Below are positions 55,620-64,000 of a DNA stretch of 64,000 nucleotides, piece after piece. Position 1 is the stretch's first letter, and each line of letters opens with the position of its first letter. Position numbers and translations under genes: made by a program. Origin of the DNA: Amoebidium appalachense (lineage: Eukaryota; Ichthyosporea); assembly GCA_963693365.1 (NCBI GenBank), contig CAVNZM010000019.1:310001-374000 (forward strand). The letters are read 5' to 3'. A model generated the notes under the pieces. The model was not told the origin of the DNA and searched no databases. It saw only the letters and a program-made list of their open reading frames with translations.

Positions 55620-56102
55620 TTATTCTGTTTGAACATTTGGCTGATGTTTATGAAGCTGATGGTACCTGAGTCCACTACTCTGTCGGAAGGTACGGCCGCA
55701 TGTTGTACACTGGAACGGGCGCTCGTCAGTGTGGACTCGCAGATGGACCTGCAAGTGGCATTTTGCTACAAAACACGCGTCGCATTCCGGCCAGGGACAA
55801 GCGAACGGGCGAATATTCTCATGGGCTTGTCGATGCATCTTCAGCTTTCCTGGGTAGTTGAAGTGCTTGCCACATCCAGCAACATCGCAAACATAGCGAT
55901 GATCTCCAGTGTGTAATCTGTAATGATTTTCCAAAGTTGATTTTTGTGAAAATCGTCTGTCGCACCGAGGCCACCCACAGCAGAATGGTTTTTCACCTGT
56001 GTGCACAAGAGTGTGTCGTTTGAAAGCATGGATATTATGAAAAGGCCGCCCACAGCCCTCCCAATTACAAGTGTAAACATTTTGGAGAGTCTGCGTGTCC
56101 AT
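55620..56102 (-). CDS. Five-finger C2H2 zinc-finger protein
   Basis: Start at ATG 56102 (MDTQTLQNVY), since the upstream frame is Phe/Cys-rich and lacks family likeness. About 160 residues, almost all in five TFIIIA-type fingers: YTCNWEGCGRPF, FCCGWPRCDRRF, YVCDVAGCGKHF, FACPWPECDACF and FQCTTCGRTF, each ending in HxxxH or HxxxxH, joined by TGEKP-type linkers. Intact frame. Likely a sequence-specific DNA- or RNA-binding protein. Related to the broken gene at 9188-9724. Sits next to two helicases, as the other does to helicase 1. Confidence 0.85.
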   Translation of the reverse strand: MDTQTLQNVYTCNWEGCGRPFHNIHAFKRHTLVHTGEKPFCCGWPRCDRRFSQKSTLENHYRLHTGDHRYVCDVAGCGKHFNYPGKLKMHRQAHENIRPFACPWPECDACFVAKCHLQVHLRVHTDERPFQCTTCGRTFRQSSGLRYHQLHKHQPNVQTE

Positions 56103-56657
56103 TACACAAGTTAGGCAGAAAAAAAAGCTGCATGGGAACAGGGGATGCATGGGAACTTTAGGCCCCGGCACACAAAATCACAAACAGCCCTCCTCGACCA
56201 ATCAGATCGCTTTATTTTTCCGGGTCGGTATGGAAAAAAGTTCCCCTGCATCCCCTGTTCCCCTGCAAAAAATAAAATAATCCAATCCCATTGGCTAAGA
56301 GCGCACCGGGTGCGCTCTCGACCAATCATTATCCCCTGCAATTCCCCTGCACTGCATGGGAACTGCATGGGATTGCAGGGGAATGAAATACGGGATATCA
56401 ATAAACACCGAGTTTTGATTCTGTTAATTCTTGAAATTTAAGCATTTCACTCGATTGTTTATATATAAACTGGCGAGAAACAACAGAAAGAACAAAATAA
56501 AATAGAATTTCAGGAATTCCTGTTTGCATTATTTGCATAGTTTGTGACATCAAATACGGAAAATCAATAAACACCGATTTTCGATTCTGTTAATTCTTGA
56601 ATATTAATCATTTCACTCGATTGTGTATATATAAACTGGTAAGAAACAACAGATAAT
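56103..56657. repeat. Intergenic with repeated words and a duplicated block
   Basis: 56125-56380 repeats CCCCTG and GGGGA...ATGGGAA words in both orientations (CCCCTGCATCCCCTGTTCCCC near 56243), enough to fold into stems. A block of about 105 bases (AATAAACACCGA..., ending TATATATAAACTGG) occurs at 56399-56475 and again at 56565-56640. No gene seen. Confidence 0.6.
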
Positions 56658-58193
56658 TTAGAATTTCAGGATTTTCTTTTCGCATAATCTATAACATCCT
56701 ACACGCCCTGAATCTGGCAGGGGATGGTGGTGCGAAAATGTGCAGACTTTGACCGTGTTGACGGTTGCAACTGTACCCAGTATCTTCTTGATCGCCATTC
56801 CAAAGGACCTGAGACTTGGCAATTTGCTGTCACGTGCGTTCATCCTATGCCAATTTTGATAAAGTTGGAAGAGTGCAGTGGGTGTGAAGTACTGGTTCTC
56901 CGGGCTGCAAGGTTCGCCGTTCTTGTAAAATTCGAGACCTTCACAGCCATTCTCCTGTCTGACCAAATCCCGCAAAAACTGCGCCTCGTCACTCCGGCTG
57001 ATTCCTTTGAGTATATCCTTGGTGTCGTTTTCGGGTGGTCGTGGCATCGTTTCTGGTACATTCTCTTCGTTCATGAAGTAGTGGTATATGGCAGAATGCA
57101 CCTGTGGTTGCCGTAAATAGGAAACAAACTGTTCGAAGTACACGTGGTCACCAATACGCTCCGGACTCACTCCAAAGCATGCCCATCTTCTATCACTGGT
57201 TTCCACCCTCACAGGCCAGTCCTCGTTACTCAACACAACATACCTCTCGTATGCAGCAGTGTTATATGCATCACACCCCTTTTTCTCCAGCATCATCGTT
57301 GGTTGTGTAATGCGTGCCTTCATAAGGTTGTTTGTCTCATGTGAACCGCCCCATGTCACTTCGTCACACACAACCAATAGCTTGTTGGCAAGATGCTGAT
57401 TGAACTTGCCTGACATGTGTTCACGGTGAATAACATATGCATAGTAATCTGGTGTTATTATGTCCATCACTGCCTGCCACCAGACATTCTTTCCAGTCCC
57501 CTGTTCAGACACAAAGAGAAGTGCAGTCCCCGGTTTACTGGCTGGGTACTGAAAGAGATGGGCAATCCAAAGCTTGAGATACCAATACTCTATCTCACGG
57601 CCGTTGCAAAGTACATGTTTGGCATGACTCAAAAATGGTTCGAGAATGTCAGGTTTGAGCTCGTAGTGGGGGTCGTATTTAATTCGTAAACCTCTATACA
57701 TGTTATAAGGCCTGTATATGGGTCCTATGTTGCGCTCGTTTCGCTTGCCAGTTTTGGGGTGGGGATCTGATGGGTCGAAAATGATCCTGGTATATACAGG
57801 AATGGCATTGCTCCGCAAAATGTCTGTTCCGTTGATTGGTGGTTGTGCCTTGAGTGCTTTTCCTACTTTGAGAGATGGTTGGGGGAAACTGTAAATGGAT
57901 AAAGTTGCAAATGCTTCTTGTTTATTGACTATTTTATGAACATGAACATTGTTCTCGTGGTCATACGTTTTTAGTATGAACATAGTGGTTCCGTTTATGT
58001 GAGCTATATTTGCCCCGATGAACGCCTCTACCTCAGGCAGTGTCCATGTTCTGTGACTGCAAATGGATGGATGCATGCACAACCCCTGATAAGCGTCAGG
58101 TCCTAAGTACTCGAATGCCATAAATTTTTGGAGGCTGTGCTGGTTGACCTGTGTGGCATCAATACTGCGACTGATGGCTAGTAACACATCCAT
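56658..58193 (-). CDS. D5-type primase-helicase 2, about 511 residues
   Basis: Start at ATG 58193 (MDVLLAISRS). Intact. SF3 helicase: Walker A QGTGKNVWW (about residues 231-239), Walker B with VVCDEVTWGG, motif C VVLSNEDWP, then a conserved ETSDRRWACF stretch. The C-terminus has a winged-helix-like segment (LFQLYQNWHRMNA ... FGMAIKKIL), the same type as in helicase 1 and in the small ORF at 59542. Shares an N-terminal domain (WTLPEVEAFIGANIAHINGT) with helicase 3. Probably acts in DNA replication. Confidence 0.85.
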   Translation of the reverse strand: MDVLLAISRSIDATQVNQHSLQKFMAFEYLGPDAYQGLCMHPSICSHRTWTLPEVEAFIGANIAHINGTTMFILKTYDHENNVHVHKIVNKQEAFATLSIYSFPQPSLKVGKALKAQPPINGTDILRSNAIPVYTRIIFDPSDPHPKTGKRNERNIGPIYRPYNMYRGLRIKYDPHYELKPDILEPFLSHAKHVLCNGREIEYWYLKLWIAHLFQYPASKPGTALLFVSEQGTGKNVWWQAVMDIITPDYYAYVIHREHMSGKFNQHLANKLLVVCDEVTWGGSHETNNLMKARITQPTMMLEKKGCDAYNTAAYERYVVLSNEDWPVRVETSDRRWACFGVSPERIGDHVYFEQFVSYLRQPQVHSAIYHYFMNEENVPETMPRPPENDTKDILKGISRSDEAQFLRDLVRQENGCEGLEFYKNGEPCSPENQYFTPTALFQLYQNWHRMNARDSKLPSLRSFGMAIKKILGTVATVNTVKVCTFSHHHPLPDSGRVGCYRLCEKKILKF

Positions 58194-58271
58194 ACTCAAT
58201 GGGTTAGAAAATAAAAAATCGGATGGCGCTGCAGAGCCCGTCCCCCCCCCACCTTCTCATCCAGTAACCGC

Positions 58272-59444
58272 TTATGTACATATGATATTCCTCATATACT
58301 TAGGTACATTCTCAAACGCCATGAACTCGTGGTAGATGGCCTCCAAAACGGCAGGCTGCTTGAGGTGGGACACCAAGAAATCAAAGTACTGGCGGTCCCC
58401 GACACGAGCGGAGTTTGTCTTGAAGCAGGCATACATGCGGCATGACTGCTCGATTTGTCCGACAGGGCACTCTTCGTTCGACAGCATGACGTACCTCTCG
58501 TAGCAGTCAATGTTTACCGCATCACATCCCTTCTTTTTCAGTTTTATAGTTGACTGTGTGATGCGGGCCTTCATGATGTTGTTGAGTTCGTGAGAACCAC
58601 CCCAGACCACCTCGTCGCACACAACCAGAAGTTTGTTTGCCAGGTGCTGATTAAACTTGCCTGCGATGTGTTCCTTGTGGATGATATAAGCACAGTACTC
58701 CGGGCTCAGTATATCCATGAGTGCCTGCCACCACACGTTCTTCCCCGCTCCCTGCTCAGACTGAAAAAGCAGGGCGGTGCCGGGCTTGCTCTTGGGATGC
58801 TGGAACATGTGAGCAACCCACATCCGCAGGTATTCATACTCCTCCGCACGCCCGTTGCACAGAATCTCCAACCCATGTCTGTTGAATGGACCGGTCAAAT
58901 CAAAATTGAGGGGGTACTGTGGGTTGAACACAATGGGCAGCCCCCGGAACGGGTTGTACATACGGTACATCCCAGACGTGGCGGCCGCCTTTGCACCGGT
59001 GCGAGGGTCAGGGTCAGAGGGGTCGAACAGTATGCCCATGTACTTGGGAATGGCGGATGAACGAAGAACATCGGTGCCGTTGATGGGCGGAAGGGCCTTT
59101 GTTCCCTTTCCCACCTTCTCGGGTGGTTGGGGGAAGGAGTATCCAGAGAGTGAAATGGACAGCTCCTCCTTGCTGACCAACTTGAAAGCATAGCTGAGAC
59201 GTATGGGGCAAAATGCCTTCATCACATACAGTTTTGTCCCTTGAATATGCGCAACATGTGATCCAATAAACTCTTCCACCTCCGATTTCTTCCACAGCCG
59301 GAGGTCACAGGATGCAGGCATGAACGGAAGACCCCTCATCTCAGTGTTCTCAAATGCATCAAACAGACGGAGGGTCCGTGCAACTACCTTGTCGAGCTCC
59401 TGTGTCGACACACCACCGGAAAACAATGTCATGGCCGCCTGCAT
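58272..59444 (-). CDS. D5-type primase-helicase 3, no C-terminal winged helix
   Basis: Start at ATG 59444 (MQAAMTLFSGG). Walker A QGAGKNVWW, Walker B VVCDEVVWGG, motif C VMLSNEECP. Ends shortly after FMAFENVP with a stop at 58272, about 130 residues earlier than helicase 2, so it lacks the C-terminal winged helix. The end of the frame holds GTACCT and GTATAT words that could be splice donors, so a missed exon is possible. Tandem paralogue of helicase 2, 78 bases apart. Two or three helicases could make a hetero-oligomer (inference). Confidence 0.8.
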   Translation of the reverse strand: MQAAMTLFSGGVSTQELDKVVARTLRLFDAFENTEMRGLPFMPASCDLRLWKKSEVEEFIGSHVAHIQGTKLYVMKAFCPIRLSYAFKLVSKEELSISLSGYSFPQPPEKVGKGTKALPPINGTDVLRSSAIPKYMGILFDPSDPDPRTGAKAAATSGMYRMYNPFRGLPIVFNPQYPLNFDLTGPFNRHGLEILCNGRAEEYEYLRMWVAHMFQHPKSKPGTALLFQSEQGAGKNVWWQALMDILSPEYCAYIIHKEHIAGKFNQHLANKLLVVCDEVVWGGSHELNNIMKARITQSTIKLKKKGCDAVNIDCYERYVMLSNEECPVGQIEQSCRMYACFKTNSARVGDRQYFDFLVSHLKQPAVLEAIYHEFMAFENVPKYMRNIICT

Positions 59445-59541
59445 CCTTCCTTGTAGCACAGAAAATAATCGATGACCCACCCCCACCCACCCAAAACCTA
59501 TAAAAGGCCCACCCTGCAATATTTTTGTTCACTACTCTAAG
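59445..59541 (+). promoter_or_regulatory. Divergent promoter between helicase 3 and the winged-helix ORF
   Basis: TATAAAAG at 59499-59506 faces the ATG at 59542. TTCACTACTCTAAG just before the ATG is shared with copy 1 (9737-9750) and marks the left edge of the 4.1-kb duplicate. Confidence 0.55.
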
Positions 59542-60174
59542 ATGACTGGAAGTGATGGGTCTGAAATCGTAACACGCCTTTTATACCAACCGGAAACCAC
59601 AAAGCTCGGGGAGGACTGTGTGCTGACGGGAACCGACGTGATACTGGTGGTCCACATCACCCGATTCGTAGACGGCCTACAAACAATCCTTGCAAGACAG
59701 AGCACATACCCCAACCACCGCCCAACACTTTATTTGTACGGCCACTCCCCGTGGCGTGCATACAAGTCTGCCTTGGACGACGGGAAGTCACGGGGGGTGC
59801 GCATACTTATTGACGATAGGATAGGCGAGTGGATAACAAGGCCGTGGAAAAAAGACTCCAATCTGCGACACAGCAAGGGATACGAGCTGGTCAAGCAGTT
59901 TTTTATTGAATTTTTGAAAGACGAACACAACAGGCACAAGTTCCCCCCGGGATCCCCCGTAAAAACATCGTCTCTCTATGCACTGTACTCCGAATGGGTG
60001 AGACGACAAGGGTCAGACATGGAGGTTCACATGAACCTATGTGTATTTGGCAAAGTTCTACGGCAAATATTCATGATGAAACCAGTAAGTACAAAGAAAC
60101 TAAGTGCAAACAAGGTGACCATCAAGGCCCACAGATTCGACTACAATCACATGACTAAGTGTCTAGGGCTCTAA
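59542..60174 (+). CDS. Winged-helix (RFX/D5-C-like) protein, copy 2, 210 residues
   Basis: Intact. Residues about 30-110 form an alpha/beta region (VILVVHITRFVDGLQTIL, PTLYLYGHSPWRAYKS, GVRILIDDR) that I do not recognise. Residues about 140-205 (SSLYALYSEWVRRQGSD ... LCVFGKVLRQIF ... ANKVTIKAHRFDYNHM) follow the RFX pattern: Y..Y..W, FGKxxR, final Y. The same pattern closes D5-type helicases, including two in this window. It may supply in trans the winged helix missing from the divergently transcribed helicase 3, or be a regulator. Confidence 0.6.
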   Translation: MTGSDGSEIVTRLLYQPETTKLGEDCVLTGTDVILVVHITRFVDGLQTILARQSTYPNHRPTLYLYGHSPWRAYKSALDDGKSRGVRILIDDRIGEWITRPWKKDSNLRHSKGYELVKQFFIEFLKDEHNRHKFPPGSPVKTSSLYALYSEWVRRQGSDMEVHMNLCVFGKVLRQIFMMKPVSTKKLSANKVTIKAHRFDYNHMTKCLGL

Positions 60175-60289
60175 ACAGCCCGACCCCAAGCACTTCTAAG
60201 CGGTTCCAAGCACTTCTAAGCGGTTCCAAGCACTTCTAGCGGTTCGGATTATCAACTCCACCGACTCAACGTACCCCCCCCCCCCCCCC
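60175..60289. repeat. Insertion relative to copy 1, AAGCACTTCTAAGCGGTT repeats
   Basis: Three AAGCACTTCT(A)AGCGGTT units (60188-60243) followed by CAACTCCACCGACTCAACGTAC, which nearly matches 9429-9450 inside the zinc-finger gene, and a C-run. Copy 1 has only about a dozen bases here. Confidence 0.7.
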
Positions 60290-61756
60290 CTACACCCCCT
60301 CGGGGAACGGCAGGTGCCTGTACGACTTGTCGCCCATGTACTGCAGCTTCCGCCCGAGCGCCCACGGCATGTCGCACTGCGTGATGTGGAGCAGCCGTGT
60401 CATGAACCGGTCCCACTTCGAGTCCATCAGGAACCCGGCCGCACGGAGGAGCCAGTGGTTGTAGAGGACCAGGTCGCAGTCGCTGGAAAACACAAGCGGG
60501 CGGATGAGCCCGCTGGGGTCTGCGAGCACGACCAGGCGCACGTGCCTGAAGTTGACCATCTCGATGGTCGGGGGCATGTGGTAGACGAGCTCCTTGTCGC
60601 TGAACATGGGCGCCGTGACGGTCAGCGAGCGCAGGTTGACGGCCTGCGCGATGGCCGCCAGCGCGCGCGGGCTGTGGGGCACGTGCATGATCTCCAGCAC
60701 ATGGACGTCCTGCAGCGCCCAGTTGTGGGCGGGATGGAAGCACTCGAACTCGCGGGCGCCGGCCACAAGCAGCCGGTTGCCTGGGTAGTCACTGGCGCTG
60801 TCCCCGGTGGTGGTGATCTCGATGTCGCGCACCTCCTTGCCGATCTGGACGCTGGTGCACCCGCGCAGCGTGCCGCGGGCCTGTGAGCACAGCAGCTCGA
60901 CACGGTGGGCGCGATTGATGGTGTCGAACACCACCATGCCAAAGACGCACACGTGCACATTGCGCATGTTGACGCAGGACTCGATGTTGTGGATGTTGTG
61001 GATACCGGGAGCGGAGCCGCCGCTGCCGTAGCCGTACTGGTGGCCGCACATGGAGCGGAAGCGGTAGTCCAGATGCAGTTTCACAAGGCCCGCAGGCACA
61101 TGCAGCGCCGTGCTGGGGATGGCGTAGATGTTAGAGGGGTTCACACGCGTGCACAGGTGGACGTGCAGATGGGCCAGGTTTTCGAGCGCAGTGAGATCCA
61201 TGACTACACCAGGTGTGGGCCTGGGAGTGGCAGAGAAGGCAAGGGTCAGACTCGTCAGGTTCAGGATAGCGCGGCCCAGCAAGGCGAAGGGGGCGACAAG
61301 GGGGGTGTGGCACTTGAAGGAGTTGACCTCTGCGACCTTGAGGTTGGGAAACAGGTCTGGGTAGATGGGCTCCGTGCTGGTGTAGCGGTGGTTATGGGCA
61401 GCCTTTGCATGGTGGTTGGCCAGGTCCCGGTACTCATCAAGAACCATGTGGAGAACGAAGCGCATGGGCGGAAGCTCGGCAAGGCGCTTGTAGTCAGCAG
61501 TGGTGGCAACGACGTGGGTGGCACGGACGCGCGTGGCAAACTCGATTGACTTCGGACCCTTGGATAGGTCGACGCGCATGTGGCTGTTCGGGCGCGCCAG
61601 CTCTGCCTCGTGTACGTGGCGAAGCGCTCGGCAGGTGAGCGCAATGCTGCGACGTGAGCGTGCATCCAGGAAGGAGCAGATGTACAGAAGCAGGTAGTGG
61701 TTGCCCAAGACCAGCTGTTGCGCGCTGGGAGAAAGGGTGGACTGATCGGCGCCCAT
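60290..61756 (-). CDS. F-box protein with LRR-like repeats, copy 2, 488 residues
   Basis: Same length as copy 1 (10386-11852), with only scattered changes, starting MGADQST at ATG 61756. F-box around residues 15-55, then Leu-rich repeats. No frame break in either copy, so both may work. Domain reasoning as for copy 1. Confidence 0.7.
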   Translation of the reverse strand: MGADQSTLSPSAQQLVLGNHYLLLYICSFLDARSRRSIALTCRALRHVHEAELARPNSHMRVDLSKGPKSIEFATRVRATHVVATTADYKRLAELPPMRFVLHMVLDEYRDLANHHAKAAHNHRYTSTEPIYPDLFPNLKVAEVNSFKCHTPLVAPFALLGRAILNLTSLTLAFSATPRPTPGVVMDLTALENLAHLHVHLCTRVNPSNIYAIPSTALHVPAGLVKLHLDYRFRSMCGHQYGYGSGGSAPGIHNIHNIESCVNMRNVHVCVFGMVVFDTINRAHRVELLCSQARGTLRGCTSVQIGKEVRDIEITTTGDSASDYPGNRLLVAGAREFECFHPAHNWALQDVHVLEIMHVPHSPRALAAIAQAVNLRSLTVTAPMFSDKELVYHMPPTIEMVNFRHVRLVVLADPSGLIRPLVFSSDCDLVLYNHWLLRAAGFLMDSKWDRFMTRLLHITQCDMPWALGRKLQYMGDKSYRHLPFPEGV

Positions 61757-62504
61757 TGTGATGAACGCGCCGTGAGTTCGTTTGGAGAGTGAAGTTTGAA
61801 AGCTGTGCTGTGGTATACCCCTCCCTGAGAGCCGGCCACCAATAGCGCGCTGACCAATCAGACGCGTTGACCAATCAGACGTACCGACCAATCAGACGTT
61901 TGGAATTTTGACCAATCAGCGTGATGACCAATCGGATAGAGGGTCTTGTATTCCTGTGGAAGATGACCGAAGGGTCTGTAGCCAAGGCATGCAGCGTCTG
62001 ATTGGCTCAGTTACAGCATTTGTGTTATTTTAAAATTGACTGGTTATGATACAGTATTGATGTGATGTGAACGTCGTGATTTACAACACTCCAAGCACGC
62101 CAATTTGAAAACAAAACCGAAATATTTAAAACCGTTTAATAAGAACATTTTTGCCATTGTTTTCCTATTGAACAGGCTGTTGTTTTAGTTTCTACTCAGA
62201 GTTCGGAAATGTGACTCGCGGTCAGGGTTACAACCGAATCGAGATCCCTGAAACAAAAACCCTATATACAATAGGATGTCTGTTTTGTTTAAATCAATTT
62301 GACCGAGTTCCTCTCGTTGTGTGGCTTTCACAACAGTTGATTATTCTATAGATTATTCATTTCGTTTCATTTCAGTTGCAAATCTACTGCGCCGAAGGAC
62401 AATTGCGCACCCTGGCAAAGCCACTGGGACCAGTCTAATTGGCTATAGGACCCATATAACCCCATCACGGCTTCGGATGCTGCCAGTCTTGCAAACTTGC
62501 AGCT
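61757..62504. promoter_or_regulatory. Divergent promoter region, copy 2
   Basis: GACCAATCAGACG boxes as in copy 1 (61853-61930). Farther right the sequence departs from copy 1 at about 62260-62390, where it holds unrelated AT-rich bases, then returns. CATATAAC at 62453-62460 serves the next gene. Confidence 0.55.
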
Positions 62505-63521
62505 ATGAACCACAAGCCAAACGTTAAGCTGTGGCGCCTGCGCGACAAGCTCTTCCAAGCGACAACACCGGCCAGCGAGGCAGCGCTCATGGGCGTTCCC
62601 GTCTTCGGCGAATTCGACATGCACTCGCCCCCAGCCAACATGCACTCGTTCCCCGCCAACACAAAAGCTGCACGCGCAATCCCGCCCAAAGACGACTGCG
62701 TGCATGCACAGCCTTCTCAACCCCCTTCTGCAGCTGTGCACGCACCGCCCCTGTGCAGCAAGGACGTGCGAGTGTACCCGTTGCAGACAACATGGCCACC
62801 ACCACCGGGCAAGATTCCGCTACGCAGGATTCTCCCGTGCAAGACTTCAGGTGCCGCGGCCAGCGACGTGGTACAAAAGCAACGGGATGCATTTTATTGG
62901 AAGGCAGGGGCGAATCCAAATAGACGTGGGCGCTACTTACGCCAAAACGAGACGGGGGCCTCCAAAAAACCCACGTCCCTGCGCCTACCAGTGGCAGTCA
63001 ACCCCGAACCCAATGCGCCCTGGCGGCCCCTCCCTTTTCCGGATATGGACACGGAAGAGACCACGGAGGCAGCGGATAAGGAGAAAGCAGCAGCGCCCCC
63101 AAGCAGCCAGGCGTGCGAAGCAGCAGCGCCCCCAAGCAGCCAGGCGTGCGAAGCAGCACGCGAGCCGCTCGTGTCCGAGGACCACAGTTCCGTCGACGTC
63201 GACGACCAGGTGGCGTTCACGGAGCAGGTGGTAGCCACGAGCAGCCCCCAGTCGGAGACAGCGGGACAGCAGTGCGAGATCTGGGTGTCTGTCGATCGAT
63301 CTCCGCACCCCCCATACATCTACTACAACATGAAGCATGTCATAGTGCAAGTAACAAACAAGGGTTCTAAAATACACATCGCATCCGAGGAGGCCACCTC
63401 CAACCAGCTGTGGCAACTGCAATTTCAGGACAACAAGAAGCCATTCCGTGTAGTCATAGGAGGCAATGGAGAAAACACCGTTGCGGTGAATGAGGTGTGG
63501 GTGTGCATTCGACCAGGATAG
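62505..63521 (+). CDS. Unknown 338-residue protein, copy 2
   Basis: Same length as copy 1 (12565-13581) with scattered changes, mostly in the linker region, including the duplicated AAAPPSSQACE unit. The C-terminal beta-rich domain is nearly unchanged. No recognisable family. Confidence 0.7.
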   Translation: MNHKPNVKLWRLRDKLFQATTPASEAALMGVPVFGEFDMHSPPANMHSFPANTKAARAIPPKDDCVHAQPSQPPSAAVHAPPLCSKDVRVYPLQTTWPPPPGKIPLRRILPCKTSGAAASDVVQKQRDAFYWKAGANPNRRGRYLRQNETGASKKPTSLRLPVAVNPEPNAPWRPLPFPDMDTEETTEAADKEKAAAPPSSQACEAAAPPSSQACEAAREPLVSEDHSSVDVDDQVAFTEQVVATSSPQSETAGQQCEIWVSVDRSPHPPYIYYNMKHVIVQVTNKGSKIHIASEEATSNQLWQLQFQDNKKPFRVVIGGNGENTVAVNEVWVCIRPG

Positions 63522-63848
63522 TGGTGTGGGGTGTTTGCTGGGTGGGTGAGTGTGTATGGGAGAGAGTAATGCTATACCCATAGAGAAATATAGACAGGGC
63601 AGTGTGTACAAGTACCACAATGTGATATGCTATGATATGCCCCAACCCATACATGTGCAAAAGCGCAAATATCCCATCGTTTGTTTCTTACGATGTCTTC
63701 TCATAAGCACGATTTGGTGCAAACATCATCTATGTATCTGAACCCTAACATGTAAGCGAGACTCAACGACAGCAAGATTGAATAAAAAAGTCAATACATA
63801 ACCACACTTGGACGTATCTGAAACATGCATGTGCGTATGCGTGTGTGT

Positions 63849-63884
<36 letters not shown>

Positions 63885-64000
63885 GTTGTGTGGTTTTTTT
63901 GTTGTGTTGTGTTTGTGTGGTGTGTGTGTGTGTGTTGGTGTGTGTGTGGTGTGTGTGTGTGTTGTGTGTGTGTGTGGTGTGTGTGTGTGGTGTGTGTGTG
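63522..64000. repeat. 3' flank and TG tract at the window end
   Basis: AATAAA at 63781, then (TG)n from 63838 with T- and G-run interruptions to the window end. No gene seen. Confidence 0.75.

Overview
This window is eukaryotic or eukaryotic-virus DNA. It has GT-AG introns, TATA boxes 35-80 bases before start codons, CCAAT and TGACGTCA (CRE-type) sites in promoters and introns, AATAAA signals, and two kinds of retrotransposon. The gene set looks like that of a large DNA virus or an endogenised copy of one: D5-type primase-helicases (SF3), BRO-N proteins, C2H2 zinc-finger proteins, an F-box protein, a SET-domain protein, a small PPxY membrane protein and multi-pass membrane proteins. I cannot name the virus or host. 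The very long (CA)n/(TG)n tracts and the retrotransposons favour an integrated copy in a nuclear genome over a free virion genome; this is inference.

Layout. 0-6 kb: BRO-N gene fragment, spliced BRO-N gene A, satellites, a degraded BRO-family exon. 6.3-14 kb: tandem repeats, primase-helicase, zinc-finger gene, then a 4.1-kb module (winged-helix ORF, F-box gene, unknown 338-residue gene). 14-21.3 kb: Cys-rich gene, Lys/Pro-rich gene, spliced BRO-N gene G2, spliced BRO-N gene B with an antisense nuclease ORF in its intron. 21.7-30.2 kb: mostly compound TG/CA satellites around a coiled-coil gene and an inverted-repeat element. 30.2-32.7 kb: BRO-N exon, 92-bp tandem array, LTR-retrotransposon end. 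32.7-39 kb: strongly degraded GC-rich copies of genes found at 10-17 kb. 39.1-45.9 kb: a BRO-family gene interrupted by a 5.46-kb tyrosine-recombinase retrotransposon. 46.2-49.4 kb: BRO-N genes D and E, the second again with an antisense nuclease. 49.7-59.5 kb: SET gene, hr-like palindromic repeats, two membrane-protein genes, zinc-finger gene, two helicases. 59.5-64 kb: second copy of the 4.1-kb module.

The main result is a modular gene family in which one phase-0 intron splits the BRO-N domain. Its promoters, introns and 3' exons occur in different combinations, and two members carry a PD-(D/E)XK-like nuclease gene antisense inside that intron. Many frames break by one base at short homopolymers, which suggests consensus-sequence errors as much as gene decay, so broken genes are described as wholes with their breaks noted.
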